Positions 1 through 10,265 of a DNA stretch of 64,000 nt are shown here, in pieces; within the stretch, counting starts at the first letter, position 1; each line of letters begins with the position of its first letter. This DNA is from Rhododendron vialii (taxonomy: Eukaryota; Streptophyta; Magnoliopsida; Ericales; Ericaceae), in NCBI RefSeq assembly GCF_030253575.1, contig NC_080558.1:1622001-1686000 (forward strand), written 5' to 3'. A program made the position numbers and the translations under genes. The notes under the pieces are model-generated. The model saw only the letters and a program-made list of their open reading frames with translations, had not been told where the DNA came from and ran no database searches.

Positions 1-2490
1 CCAGACACCCTGAGATGTGGTTGGATTGAGATGTGGTTGGATTAGTCGAGGTGTGCGTAAGCTAGCCCGGACACCTGAGATATGTATTACTAGGCAATGG
101 ACTAGGCTTTTTACCTTTTGTCAATTTGACTTTTTGCATTTAGCTAGCCATTAGGTCAGCCATTTAAGAATAATGCGTTATTCACCTACCATGCTAAGTT
201 TCATTCAATAGCTAAACGGGGGAATAGGGGTTATGGACGTGAAAAGTGGGTGGGTGAATTAAGATGGTACTTTTTTGCGTACTTTGGTTAGGCATAATAC
301 CTAGTATGACTGGAGTTGCTCTTAACGTATGACTCTTTTTGGCCATCTCCTCTCCACATGTTGCTTTTCTATATCTCAATCAACTTCATTAACAAAACAG
401 GAAGCTCTTCCTGCTATCCTTTTTAACTGTCAACCGAACATGTTTGTGTTAATGGTTATTCAACATTGGTTTTGTAGAGGACAACCAACCAAGAATGTAT
501 TTGGAATACCCATTTGGTTAGGTGGTTCATTCTAGAAGTGAAACATGCTATTTGCCTTTTTTTGGTATCACACATCACATGTTTCTTGGTCTCTCTTCTT
601 CTCTTTATTCCATGCCCCTCTCATGAAAAACCATTAAGTTATTCCTATCATTTAATGTTTGTTGATTATAGTTTTCCAACTTCTCTGTATGCTGCTGTGT
701 AATGCTCATAGCTCATGTGCGGAATGAATCAAGCAATCCCCATACATGCAGGAGTTATAAAGTGATGACAATTGAACTACCTAATGTGTAAGAATAGCTA
801 CAATAGGAAGAATGGAAGAAATAAGAAAGCAATCACATGCTTTGATGGGTTAAGTTATAAGAATAAAACTACTTTCTCTTTCAAAAGTTTTGGTTGGATT
901 ATCTTTTTTAGATTTGTGTATTAGTGCTGCAAATGACATTTTGACTTTCATGTTATTCTTTACTGCGAAGGCCCCTATTTGTTTTTAACCTTCCAAGCAA
1001 GGTTGGTTGGGTCTAGACTTTTTCACTGCGCACCTATGAGAAAGATGTCACAAACTTTGGGAACATTATGTTTTAAGTGAGCTATTTATTGTAGTGTCTG
1101 CCAGATTCTGGTAATTCCATGAATACACGTTGACTTCTGGTTAATGTTTTATAAAACCAGAAAAATTCCTTTCAGGTTCCTCTTTAATTGCCAAGTTTAA
1201 ATAATACAATTAATAGCAGCGATGTTTTGGTAACATTGTTTAGATGCCATGGCCCTCTTGGATTTGCAACTGCTAGAATTTGAACATAAAACATTAGTAT
1301 TATTTTCATCACCGAGTTCTTATGATGCTTAAATGAGTTATTTGGGCTGTCCAATTTTCGAATTGCCCGAACTCTATATAACACCTACACGCTGACATGC
1401 AAATTTCAAAAGATTAGAGCCACACGTTTTAAAAAAAATATTTTTGTTTTTTATTATATGGATGAAATATAAAACATAAGGCAAGAATATTAAATGCTTA
1501 ACACCATAGTTACTGTAAATATTATCGATCATTACGCCTGTCACAAAAGTACTCCAACAAAAAGCATTTCATCATCTATGTGTCTTTGTAGTCAATGAAC
1601 CATCATCTGTCACACAAAAAGAAAGATTTTATAACTAGAGTTTACTATTACGTCTAATACCCCCTACGTGTCTAGCGAGTGTCCCGAGAGTTGTCTGTAG
1701 CATTTTTTAAAATGTCCCAAGTATCAGATTGGTAAGCATTGAGAAATAATAGGACTTGGATTTTGAGTGTCGGACACTTGTCCGGAGTGTCAGGAGAGAT
1801 TTGGTGCCTGCCAATTGCCCGTCACCAACACGTCACGTCCGACAAAGTTGCCGATATCGGTACGTCGCCTCCGACGAAGTGTCCGTGCTACATGGCTAGT
1901 GAGTGAATGATTAAGTGTAGGTTATATGCTCTAGGGCCGGTCATAATGAAATAGCTCTCTTCTGTTAGAGATTGTATTTTCGAGGTTTGAAACTGAATTT
2001 ATGATGGGATAAGTATAAGGGACTGTGTGTGTATTCACTTAAATGCTTGCATTCTGGGATTTTTTTCGATTCAGTGGATACACCAATGTGGATATGGGGA
2101 CATGACAAATCTAAAGAAGGTGGGACACTACAGAAGGAGACCCAATCGCATTCTTCGTCCTAAATGGTGCATGATGTGTAGAAGCGCAAGTAGATAATGA
2201 AAGTATGAGTTTAGTTCTCCTATCTTCCTTTTCTTTATTTCTAACTTTTTATTTTGTGCTTGCATGCCATTGTGCCATTCTTTCCATTTTACCTTTAGCG
2301 TATCTTATTCTCTCATGTAGCTGTGTTGATTGTAATATTTCTTTGTTGTATGTGTTGCTTCAAGTTTTTGATGTCAATACCAATTTTGAGAACACATTTT
2401 GAAACTGTTGTACAGGCTATTCTTTCAATTGTCATCTGACTTTTACTTTCTAATTGTTATTATCTTTTGATGCATTGCTCAGATTCTGAT
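1..2490. other. Upstream and 5' intron region of the FRS gene
   Basis: I see no credible protein-coding exon here. The first 50 bases hold two adjacent copies of a GAGATGTGGTTGGATT unit. Positions 1655-1900 have short repeats of the kind GTGTCCG/GACAC and read like a worn dispersed repeat. A good 3' splice site (pyrimidine-rich stretch ending in CTCAG) ends at 2482, so the region just before it is probably an intron in the 5' leader of the FAR1-related gene. The upstream leader exon cannot be placed from sequence alone. Confidence 0.5.
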
Positions 2491-4812
2491 ATGAATCGAG
2501 AAGAGTTTGGGAATATTATGACTGTGAGAGCAAAACCAACAGGTACGCTGCTTGTGAAAAACAATGGTCACAGAGAGGATGAAGGGGAGTCCAAGCTTGA
2601 ACCCCAAGTGGGGCTAGAATTTGATTCAGCTGAAGAAGCCCAGGAGTTTTATAATTTATATGCAACGCAAGCGGGATTCCGAATTAGGATTGGTCAGTTG
2701 TACCGGTCCAGAGTGGATGGAACAGTTATTTCTCGACGATTTGTGTGTTCGAAAGAGGGTTTCCAAACCAATTCTAGAACGGGTTGTCCAGCCTTCATAA
2801 GGGTACAAAAAAGTGATTCTGGGAAGTGGGTCCTTGCCAATATCAAGGTTGAGCACAATCACGAGCTTGGACACCCAGGGGAGATTCGCCCACCCCATAT
2901 ACAAAGGAAAGCCCTTCCAGCTCCAAGATCTTCAATTGCTGTGTCCACTAGGACTGGGATAAGATCACTAGAAGAGGAGGATGGGCGTCCTAGCCCATCA
3001 GGTGCCATTGATGTCAAACGCCTCAAAACAGAAGAAGCTGAAGAAATACCCAAAGTCGAACCATGCAAAGGTCTTGAATTTGGTTCTGCTAATGAAGCCT
3101 ACAAATTTTACTATGCATATGCGGCTAGCTTTGGCTTCAAAGTCCGGATTGGTCAGTTGTTCCGTTCGAAACATGACGGATCAATTACCTCTAGAAGATT
3201 TGTGTGCTCCAAGGAAGGGCATCAACACCCTTCAAGAGTAGGTTGTGGTGCATTCATGAGGATACAGAGGCAAGACACAGGAAGATGGGTAGTTGATCGG
3301 CTTCAAAAAGAACACAATCATGATCTTGATTCTCCAATGGACGCTAGTAGGCTAATTGCTGCCCCTCCAAAGGGTTTTAAAGAGGAAGTAAGTAGTGGGT
3401 TGGAAAATTTGGATTTAGTTGAAACAAATGGTGGCTTCAACCTTGTCAAAATAGTCCATCAAAGTAATGTTGGAAGTGATTGGTACCCGGTGCTTCAGGA
3501 GTATTTTCAGTCTCGTCAAGCAGAAGATACAGGATTCTTTAATGCAGTGCAGGTTGATGATGGCAAATGCATGAGCATTTTCTGGGCTGATGGCCGGTCT
3601 AGATTTTCTTGCGCGCAATTCGGTGATGCCATTGTTTTTGATACCTCGTACAGAAGCAGTAGTTATTTGGTTCCATTTGCTTCGTTTATTGGAATTAACC
3701 ACCATAGGCAACCTGTTCTTCTTGGGTGTGCTTTGATTGCTGAGGAATCCGAGGAATCTTTTACTTGGGTTTTTCAGGCATGGCTTAGGGCAATGTCAGG
3801 TCGTCGTCCTTTGTCGATAGTAGCTGACCAAGACAAGGCCATCCAACAGTCAATTGCACAAGTTTTTCCCGGTACACATCATCGTTTTTCAACATGGCAA
3901 ATTAAGGCAAAGGAACAGCAGTATTTGGGTGCATTTCTTTCAATGGATGCCGGGTTCAAATATGAGTACGAGGCTTGCGTTTGTCAGAGTCAAACACCTA
4001 ACGAATTTGATTCCGCATGGAATGTGCTTCTAAACAAATATGACTTGAACGAGAATGCTTGGTTGAAGGAAATGTACAGAACTCGCAAAAGTTGGGTTCC
4101 ATTGTATATAAGGAGTACATTCTTTGCTGGTATCCCTATTGATGGAAGCATGAAATCATTTTTCGGTACGTTTTTGAATTCCCATACACCTCTGAATGAA
4201 TTTGTTTTACGATATGAAAAAGCTGTTGAGCAACGTCGCGAGGAGGAAAGAAAGGAAGATTTTAACTCATTTAACTTGCAAGTTGTTCTGCACACAAAAG
4301 ACCCGATTGAAGATCAAGGCAGAAGGCTTTACACAGTCACAATGTTCAAAACATTCCAGAAAGAGCTTTTGGATTGTTACGGTTACGTCGGCATAAAGAT
4401 TAATGTGGAAGGTGTTATCAGTCGGTATTTGGTGCAGAAGTGTGGTAATGGAGGGGATGAGAGGAATACTGTTGCCTTCAACACATCTAATCAAAATGTC
4501 AGTTGTAGTTGTAAAATGTTTGAATTTGAAGGGGTGCTTTGTAGGCATGCATTAAAAGTCTTCCAGATAATGAACAAAACAGAACTTCCATCTCGCTATA
4601 TTTTGCACCGGTGGACAAAAAGTGCCAAGTATGGTATTCTACGGGATGTTGATTCAGGTGGTGGGTCCCAAGATTTCAGGGCCTTGATGCTGTGGACTTT
4701 AAGAGAAGAAGCCCGTAACTACATTGAGGCAGGGGCAGCATCTATAGAAAGATACAAACTGGCTTTTGAGATTATGCAAGAGGGTAGAAGAAACCTTTGT
4801 TGGCAAAACTAA
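2491..4812 (+). CDS. FAR1-RELATED SEQUENCE protein, FRS7/FRS12-like transcription factor
   Basis: The frame encodes about 773 aa without an intron. Two FAR1 DNA-binding domains (WRKY-GCM1 zinc-finger type) lie at about residues 41-127 and 194-278; each has the RRFVCSKEG motif and ends in an HNH(E/D)L block. A MULE-type transposase core follows at about 385-480 (IVFDTSYR, then VADQDKA), and a SWIM zinc finger (CSC...CRH) at about 670-692. Two FAR1 domains in tandem are the mark of the FRS7/FRS12 branch, which in Arabidopsis acts as nuclear repressors in growth and flowering control. FRS proteins derive from Mutator-like transposases and do not transpose. An in-frame ATG at 2470 lies inside what looks like intron sequence (splice acceptor at 2481-2482), so I chose the ATG at 2491. 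The frame is intact to a TAA stop. A broken copy lies at 31490-32443. Confidence 0.88.
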   Translation: MNREEFGNIMTVRAKPTGTLLVKNNGHREDEGESKLEPQVGLEFDSAEEAQEFYNLYATQAGFRIRIGQLYRSRVDGTVISRRFVCSKEGFQTNSRTGCPAFIRVQKSDSGKWVLANIKVEHNHELGHPGEIRPPHIQRKALPAPRSSIAVSTRTGIRSLEEEDGRPSPSGAIDVKRLKTEEAEEIPKVEPCKGLEFGSANEAYKFYYAYAASFGFKVRIGQLFRSKHDGSITSRRFVCSKEGHQHPSRVGCGAFMRIQRQDTGRWVVDRLQKEHNHDLDSPMDASRLIAAPPKGFKEEVSSGLENLDLVETNGGFNLVKIVHQSNVGSDWYPVLQEYFQSRQAEDTGFFNAVQVDDGKCMSIFWADGRSRFSCAQFGDAIVFDTSYRSSSYLVPFASFIGINHHRQPVLLGCALIAEESEESFTWVFQAWLRAMSGRRPLSIVADQDKAIQQSIAQVFPGTHHRFSTWQIKAKEQQYLGAFLSMDAGFKYEYEACVCQSQTPNEFDSAWNVLLNKYDLNENAWLKEMYRTRKSWVPLYIRSTFFAGIPIDGSMKSFFGTFLNSHTPLNEFVLRYEKAVEQRREEERKEDFNSFNLQVVLHTKDPIEDQGRRLYTVTMFKTFQKELLDCYGYVGIKINVEGVISRYLVQKCGNGGDERNTVAFNTSNQNVSCSCKMFEFEGVLCRHALKVFQIMNKTELPSRYILHRWTKSAKYGILRDVDSGGGSQDFRALMLWTLREEARNYIEAGAASIERYKLAFEIMQEGRRNLCWQN

Positions 4813-7130
4813 GAAGTATTGTAGACTAAGGTCAGGCATCTCTTTTTTTGTGTGTGTGTTTAATTTATTGGCCATTGATACTTAGGTATGGACTCTGGCA
4901 TCTCTTATGGACTCTGGCATCTCTTTAATGCTGAATTGCGTTGTTTGGACTGCATTTGTGTTGTTATTATTGTTCTTTACTTGCTATGGATACTTATACC
5001 TTATATACTGTTTCAAATCTCAAAACTTCACTCAAGTGGGAAGGGCTTTTTATTACAGTATTCTTGACAACAGCTATTACAGGATTTTCTGCGAACGCTT
5101 TAGTTCTGTGACTAAAATACTCTACTTTTATGGGTCCTGACAATGGACCTTCTTTGCAATTTATCAAAGTGCCTTTTTCCGGTACATAGACTGTTTGGGT
5201 GCTGGGTGTGAGTATGCGTTTTTAAGTCTAGGATTTATCTCATATCTATTTGGAAGGGTACTGTACTGGCCAAATATGCGTTTTCCTAAGCATAGTTCTG
5301 TTGTTTTCTAGGATGAACGGTGTTTACAAGCTGCCTAAAGGAATTTCATGCATATTATAGGAGTTTAAGCGTTTTAAGTAGTAAATTCAAGCTACTACTA
5401 TGCTCTCTTGTTGAATTTTCCAACTGAATATGTTTCAACACGGATCCCATATATTTATCCAAGTGTTGAATGTGAGGTATGTATTTTCGTTTAGTAGAAG
5501 CCATGTAACCAAGATAAACACGTTTATTATAGGCCATGTCCCCTAGGTGCCATGTATATGGTTGTGTTTTCCTGAGATTAGGTTATATGAGATGTATTTC
5601 TCTTTTTTTCTTCACCAAGTTGAACTGAGTTATGAGTAATGAGACAGTGACAAAGGAAAAAGAAATTAACCCCTTATATTTCATGATGTAGACACTATCC
5701 AAAAAGGGTTTTGGACTTGCAAACGACATTGACAATGAAGGCTGTGGGTGGTGGAAATCGTAAGTTTTGGTCCACTATAAAGAGGAGAATAGCATTTCCA
5801 TTGTAGTGTGGAACAAGAGGTCTTATTTGATATTGCTTTATAATCTTGTTACCATAAAATGTCAACCAAGATGAGGTACTGTAGGATCGGTGGAAACTAT
5901 TTTCCCAACACTCTTTTCTCTTTAGTTGGCTTTATGCAGTTTACTCAATTTATCATCTTTGGTTAACTTTTTCATTTTAACTTATTTTCTAGGCAACAAA
6001 GAGAGCTTATGCGATGTTTGACGGGTGGAGACTGCTCGAGGACTCATGCGACTATCTAGGTGGATTTTGCTTTGCAGCTTCTTTTCAAAGCAAGAGAGTG
6101 TTTTGTCGGAACCCAGCTGTCCTTCGTCAAGGTCCTTATCCTGTTTCTTTTTTCATTTGAACAAGACGACTGGAATTCTCCCCTGTTCATCGCTTGTTAA
6201 CTTGGTTAAATATTTTCAGTAAATGAATATATATTCGATGTTCAAAGGATTGAGCAGCAGTTGTATTAGGTTGGATGTCAGTCAGGTAGGATGGTTGTAC
6301 AGTGATGCTTTTAACTGGTTTCCAGACTAAACATTAGTGATTTGTTTTGGTTTTGTGCCGATTTCAATCACTTCCGAGTGCACAGATATAGAGATGTGGA
6401 AATCATGCATATATTGAGAGATATATGTATATATAATGGTGTCTGGTTTATTCTCCATGGATGGTCTGGTACCGGAGATTATTTTCGCTTTACAGTGGGT
6501 GAACAAATGCCTCGTCCCGTGATTGTTAAAACAGTAAGGCGAGTCTCATTTAAAGCAATTCGACCTTATTGTTTCACAGCGAAGGGGTTTGAGGGTTTTG
6601 TTTCCTCACCTATCAACTCGGTAACCAAAATCGAACCGCAGAAGGCAATATTCGGACAATAGTATCTATAATGTTGCTGAAGAAAGATGTTATGAACATT
6701 GAGGGGACCCGGGGATGTTGTCAAGGAGCTCCTTGCCGAGCGGCTGATCCAGCCGTTCATGTCGGCACGTACGGCTTAGATTGAATCTAAGCGCATACAA
6801 CTTTGAACCGTTCATTGGTCGGTTAAGATTCGAGTCGTCGATTGCCGAGATGAGCGGCCGGATCGGTACACCGCTCTACAGGGAAAGCTTCTCCCATTCC
6901 ACATCGAGGTATCATTCTCTGCTCTTCTTATTTTTTCCTTTATCAGGTAACCCTCGAATCCATGTTGCTTGTGCCCAGGGGTGGACCTAAATGTCAGGGC
7001 ACTTCTGAAAATCCCTCTCTCTTGGAATCTGGCTTGTCTGCAGTCTAGTTTTGCACTGTAGAGGTGCAGTACAGTTAATCGCAACTGTCGGATGGTATTT
7101 TTAATGGTCCAGATTTATTTTGATTTTCTT
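4813..7130. other. 3' flank of the FRS gene, no further coding exon seen
   Basis: This holds short, low-complexity and AT-rich sequence. A plausible 3' splice site (TTTTCTAG) ends at 5992, so the FRS transcript may carry an intron in its 3' untranslated region. The open stretches here are short and do not resemble known proteins. A short TGTG run lies near 4849. Confidence 0.4.
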
Positions 7131-7156
7131 ACCGGTAAGAATATACTTTTACCGGT
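7131..7156. repeat. Pair of ACCGGT palindromes 20 bp apart
   Basis: Two copies of TTACCGGTAAGA start their ACCGGT cores at 7131 and 7151. The 20-bp spacing matches that of the paired palindromes inside the retroelement LTRs at 9256-9551, but the flanking bases differ and this pair lies outside that element. Confidence 0.7.
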
Positions 7157-7293
7157 AAGAGTTTTAGCGAATCTGAACCATTGATTATCAAGATGAACGG
7201 TTCAGATTGAACCACACGCGCTTCTGAGAAGCCGGATCCTTCTCTTGTACTATTTCTGAGTGGATTCGGAATTAATCTTATCCATGTATTGTA

Positions 7294-7510
7294 CTCCCTC
7301 CGTCCCACTTTGTTGTGCCTGTTTTCTTTTTGGATGTCTCAAAAAATTATCTATATTTCTTAATTTCTAATAATTTATAGATCAAATATGAATCTTATTT
7401 GATAGATCTCAATTAATTCTTTTAAACAAAATTTTTGAAATCATAAAAAATATCATAGATTGTGAGTTATAAATAATCTTTTATGAGGCGTCAAAAAGAA
7501 AATAGACAAC

Positions 7511-7554
<44 letters not shown>
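7294..7554. mobile_element. Stowaway-type MITE (Tc1/mariner superfamily)
   Basis: The left end reads CTCCCTCCGTCCCACTTTG and is preceded by TA; the right end is followed by TA. The inner part of the right inverted repeat is present (complement of the left arm around 7480-7510, the TTTTCTTTTT/AAAAAGAAAA region). The outer part that should complement CTCCCTCCGTCCC has been replaced by a GA microsatellite. Non-coding, about 261 bp. Confidence 0.8.
7516..7554. repeat. (GA)n microsatellite at a MITE terminus
   Basis: About 19 GA dinucleotides stand exactly where the right terminal inverted repeat of the Stowaway element should end, and are followed at once by its TA target duplicate. Confidence 0.9.
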
Positions 7555-7560
<6 letters not shown>

Positions 7561-8236
7561 AAACTCATGTCGATAAATTAGTGGTTATTCAATTTATTTC
7601 ATATAAATGCTATATGGCATCGACTTTTTAGTTGCAATGGTAACAAACAACATTATTAATTGTAATTAATGAGGTTTGAATCCATGTCCAATGAATGAGA
7701 ATACATGATGTTTGCCACTTCGCTATCACTCAAGTTGCAACTATACTAAAGTCGTTTGGCCAATCTACCAATTTACGGAGTATTTTAAATAACTTTGTAC
7801 AAAAAAAAAAAGAAAAAAAAAAGAAAACTTTGTCTAAAGAGAGTGAGACGTGACTAACTAATCGTCTGATAGAAAAGTACTCCGATCTCAATGCTATTTT
7901 TCTCTCCAAAATGATTAATAAAAGAGAATCATTTTATTGAGTTTGTACCAAATACAACTCGATGTCATCTCCTCATTCAGGATATAAAAGTCCAATGTTG
8001 ATTCTCCTCTTAAACCAAGCCACAATCTTCGAACTACCTTATTTAGCATAGTCTTCAAGCTTGTTCAATCTTATCAACCAGTGTCTTGACGATGGCACGT
8101 CTTCAAGCATACGACAAACACCAGGGCAAAGCTCGACCGACAGCATCTTTAAGCTGGTATTTGAAATAGACCACGACAATTCTAAATGATACTGGGAGCT
8201 TCAATTCTTGAAGATCGTGAAGCCGGACTGTTAAAT

Positions 8237-10113
8237 TGTCACGTCCTCGATTTTGAACATAATTATAAATGATTTACATAATAAAAATACTCACAAATAT
8301 CCGTACGGTACCCAAAAGATCACTGTGTTCTCATTTCCTTAGTTAAGCTTCCAAATTCACAAAGTTTCCAAAATATTACAATATAGGCTCAACGGCCCCA
8401 AATCAACATAAGTATCAAATGTCGAAAGAGGATTAAGGGTTACAATATTCCAAATCAAAAGAATTACAATTTAAGTTACGAATACATCTTTCAAAATAAA
8501 TTTACAAAGATGAATAAGTAACTCCTTCGGTTAGCTTTCAAAAATAATGACCACACTCCAAGCACGCCAAGCAATGCAAGCTATGGTCCCGGGTTAGCAC
8601 CTGAAAATAATATAAGGCTTGAGCTACACTAGCCCAGTAGAAAAGTCTACGCAAACTCTATATGCAAATGAGCGAGACGAATGAACAAATGATAAAAGAT
8701 CACAAGACAACGGAGGAAGCACAACTTTCATGAACAAGTGTCCCAAAATCTCCAAATTTTCTTTTATTCAACCCATAAATCATATCCGTTCAAATCGTGT
8801 CTCAACATGTCGTGTCATTTATGTGTCTGAGCCGAAGCTCCTGCCGGGCTAATTTTGGGACCCCGATATCCCCTGCCAAGCACCCACCTTGAAGGTTAGG
8901 CCTTGAAAAATTATTATGAGCATAAGCTCCTGCCAGGCTAATTATGGGACCCTGAAATCCCCTGCCAGGCACCCACCCGTCGATGGGCCCTGAATGTTCG
9001 CGCGTCATTTGCAAGTTCAAGTGTATCGTTCGTAAAACATTGCGCAATTCGAAGCTCATCCTTAACATTTCAACAAAAGAATTTACATTTTCGGACAAAA
9101 CCAAGTTGGATGTCTCAATGATCATGGTACCATGCATTTACCCAAGCCATCATCATATATAGTAAACAAATCATTGTAGCCCCTGGAAAGGCATTTAGGC
9201 TTGGAAAAGAAAAGTGGAACGGTACAGGAGAAGTTTTGCTTTTCACTGGTGGTCTACCGGTAGGGAACATGGAGCTACCGGTAGGAATTGTAAACAGTGG
9301 GTGCAAGTTTCAGCTGGTAAGAGTTCTACCGGTAGAGATAAAAATACTACCGGTAGGTGGGAAAAAAATTAACAATCCTACCGGTAGGGAATAAGTCCTA
9401 CCGGTACAAATGCAAAACAGAAAGGCCACCATTTTTGCACGAGGAAAAATCTGAGACAGGCTACCGGTAGGAGAAAAGTTCTACCGGTAGGAAGCTAATT
9501 TTTCTAGCAACACAACAGCGTTCTACCGGTATAACGGACGGGCCTACCGGTAGGAATCCAGAATTTGACGATTTTTCATCAGATAACAGATTTTGATCCA
9601 GACCAAACAACAATCAATATCAGCTCAAACAAAGCATGGAAATACTCAAACAAGACATAAGAGAACCCAAATAACATATAAGGAAAGGTAGAATTCCCTA
9701 CCTCGAGTATCCAAACCGGAATCAAAGAGATTATGCAAACCCTAGCTTCCGGAATTCAAATCAAGCGAAAATACTCCGAACCAAACTTTGTCCAACACGA
9801 TACAAGCTCGAATATGCAAATTAAAGATGGTTTGGGAGTTGATTGGTATGGATTTTTGGGTGGTTGGGTGAGAGAGTGAGAGAGATCGGGAGAGAGCTAA
9901 GATAAGAAATGGAAAATGAAAGTAAAAAAAAGAAAACATTTCCCTGGTATACACGTGCACACATGCACAAATTACACCAACACCCCATAACTTTCAACTC
10001 CTTACACAAAAGACCCCCACATTCATAATTAAACCATTTTCGTTCTTTTCTTTTCTTTTATTTTCTTTTACTACAAATATTAAAATAAAATGGAAAATTT
10101 TCGGATCTCTACA
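8237..10113 (-). repeat. 3' LTR of the gypsy element
   Basis: This 1,877-bp LTR is nearly identical to the copy at 15359-17236, with a constant offset of 7,122 bp over most of its length. It contains an imperfect direct repeat of about 89 bp (units from 8829 and 8918, each with GAAGCTCCTGCC or ATAAGCTCCTGCC and ending CACCCACC), and the phased ACCGGT array. Short open frames within it recur identically in the other LTR and are not genes. Confidence 0.95.
9256..9551. promoter_or_regulatory. Phased array of ten ACCGGT palindromes in the LTR
   Basis: ACCGGT cores start at 9256, 9277, 9328, 9349, 9380, 9400, 9463, 9483, 9525 and 9546, most as the 10-bp palindrome CTACCGGTAG. They form five pairs spaced 20-21 bp, and the pairs start 72, 52, 83 and 62 bp apart. 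All positions fit a 10.36-bp lattice to within about 1 bp. The same array occurs 7,122 bp further on in the other LTR. A protein-binding enhancer or repressor array is the simplest reading; the binding protein is unknown. Confidence 0.75.
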
Positions 10114-10265
10114 TCCTACCCTCCTTAAAAGAATTTCGTCCTCGAAATTTTTCAAGCCAAAACTAGCTAACACACATATCACCTATGCACGCAAAACCTC
10201 AATCATAAATATTATGCAACATGCTAAATCATCAAAATACTTCAATCTTAAGTACTCACTTTGGG

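Noticed and set aside
2470-2490. Upstream in-frame ATG for the FRS gene
   Set aside because: It lies before a strong splice acceptor (AG at 2481-2482), so it is probably intronic. The ATG at 2491 is preferred.
8802-9306. Small open frames in the LTR as genes
   Set aside because: They recur identically in the other LTR (15924-16428), have no domain, and cover the repeat array.
9256-9551. CRISPR-like array
   Set aside because: The repeats are only 6-10 bp, palindromic, unevenly spaced, and inside a plant LTR. There are no cas genes.
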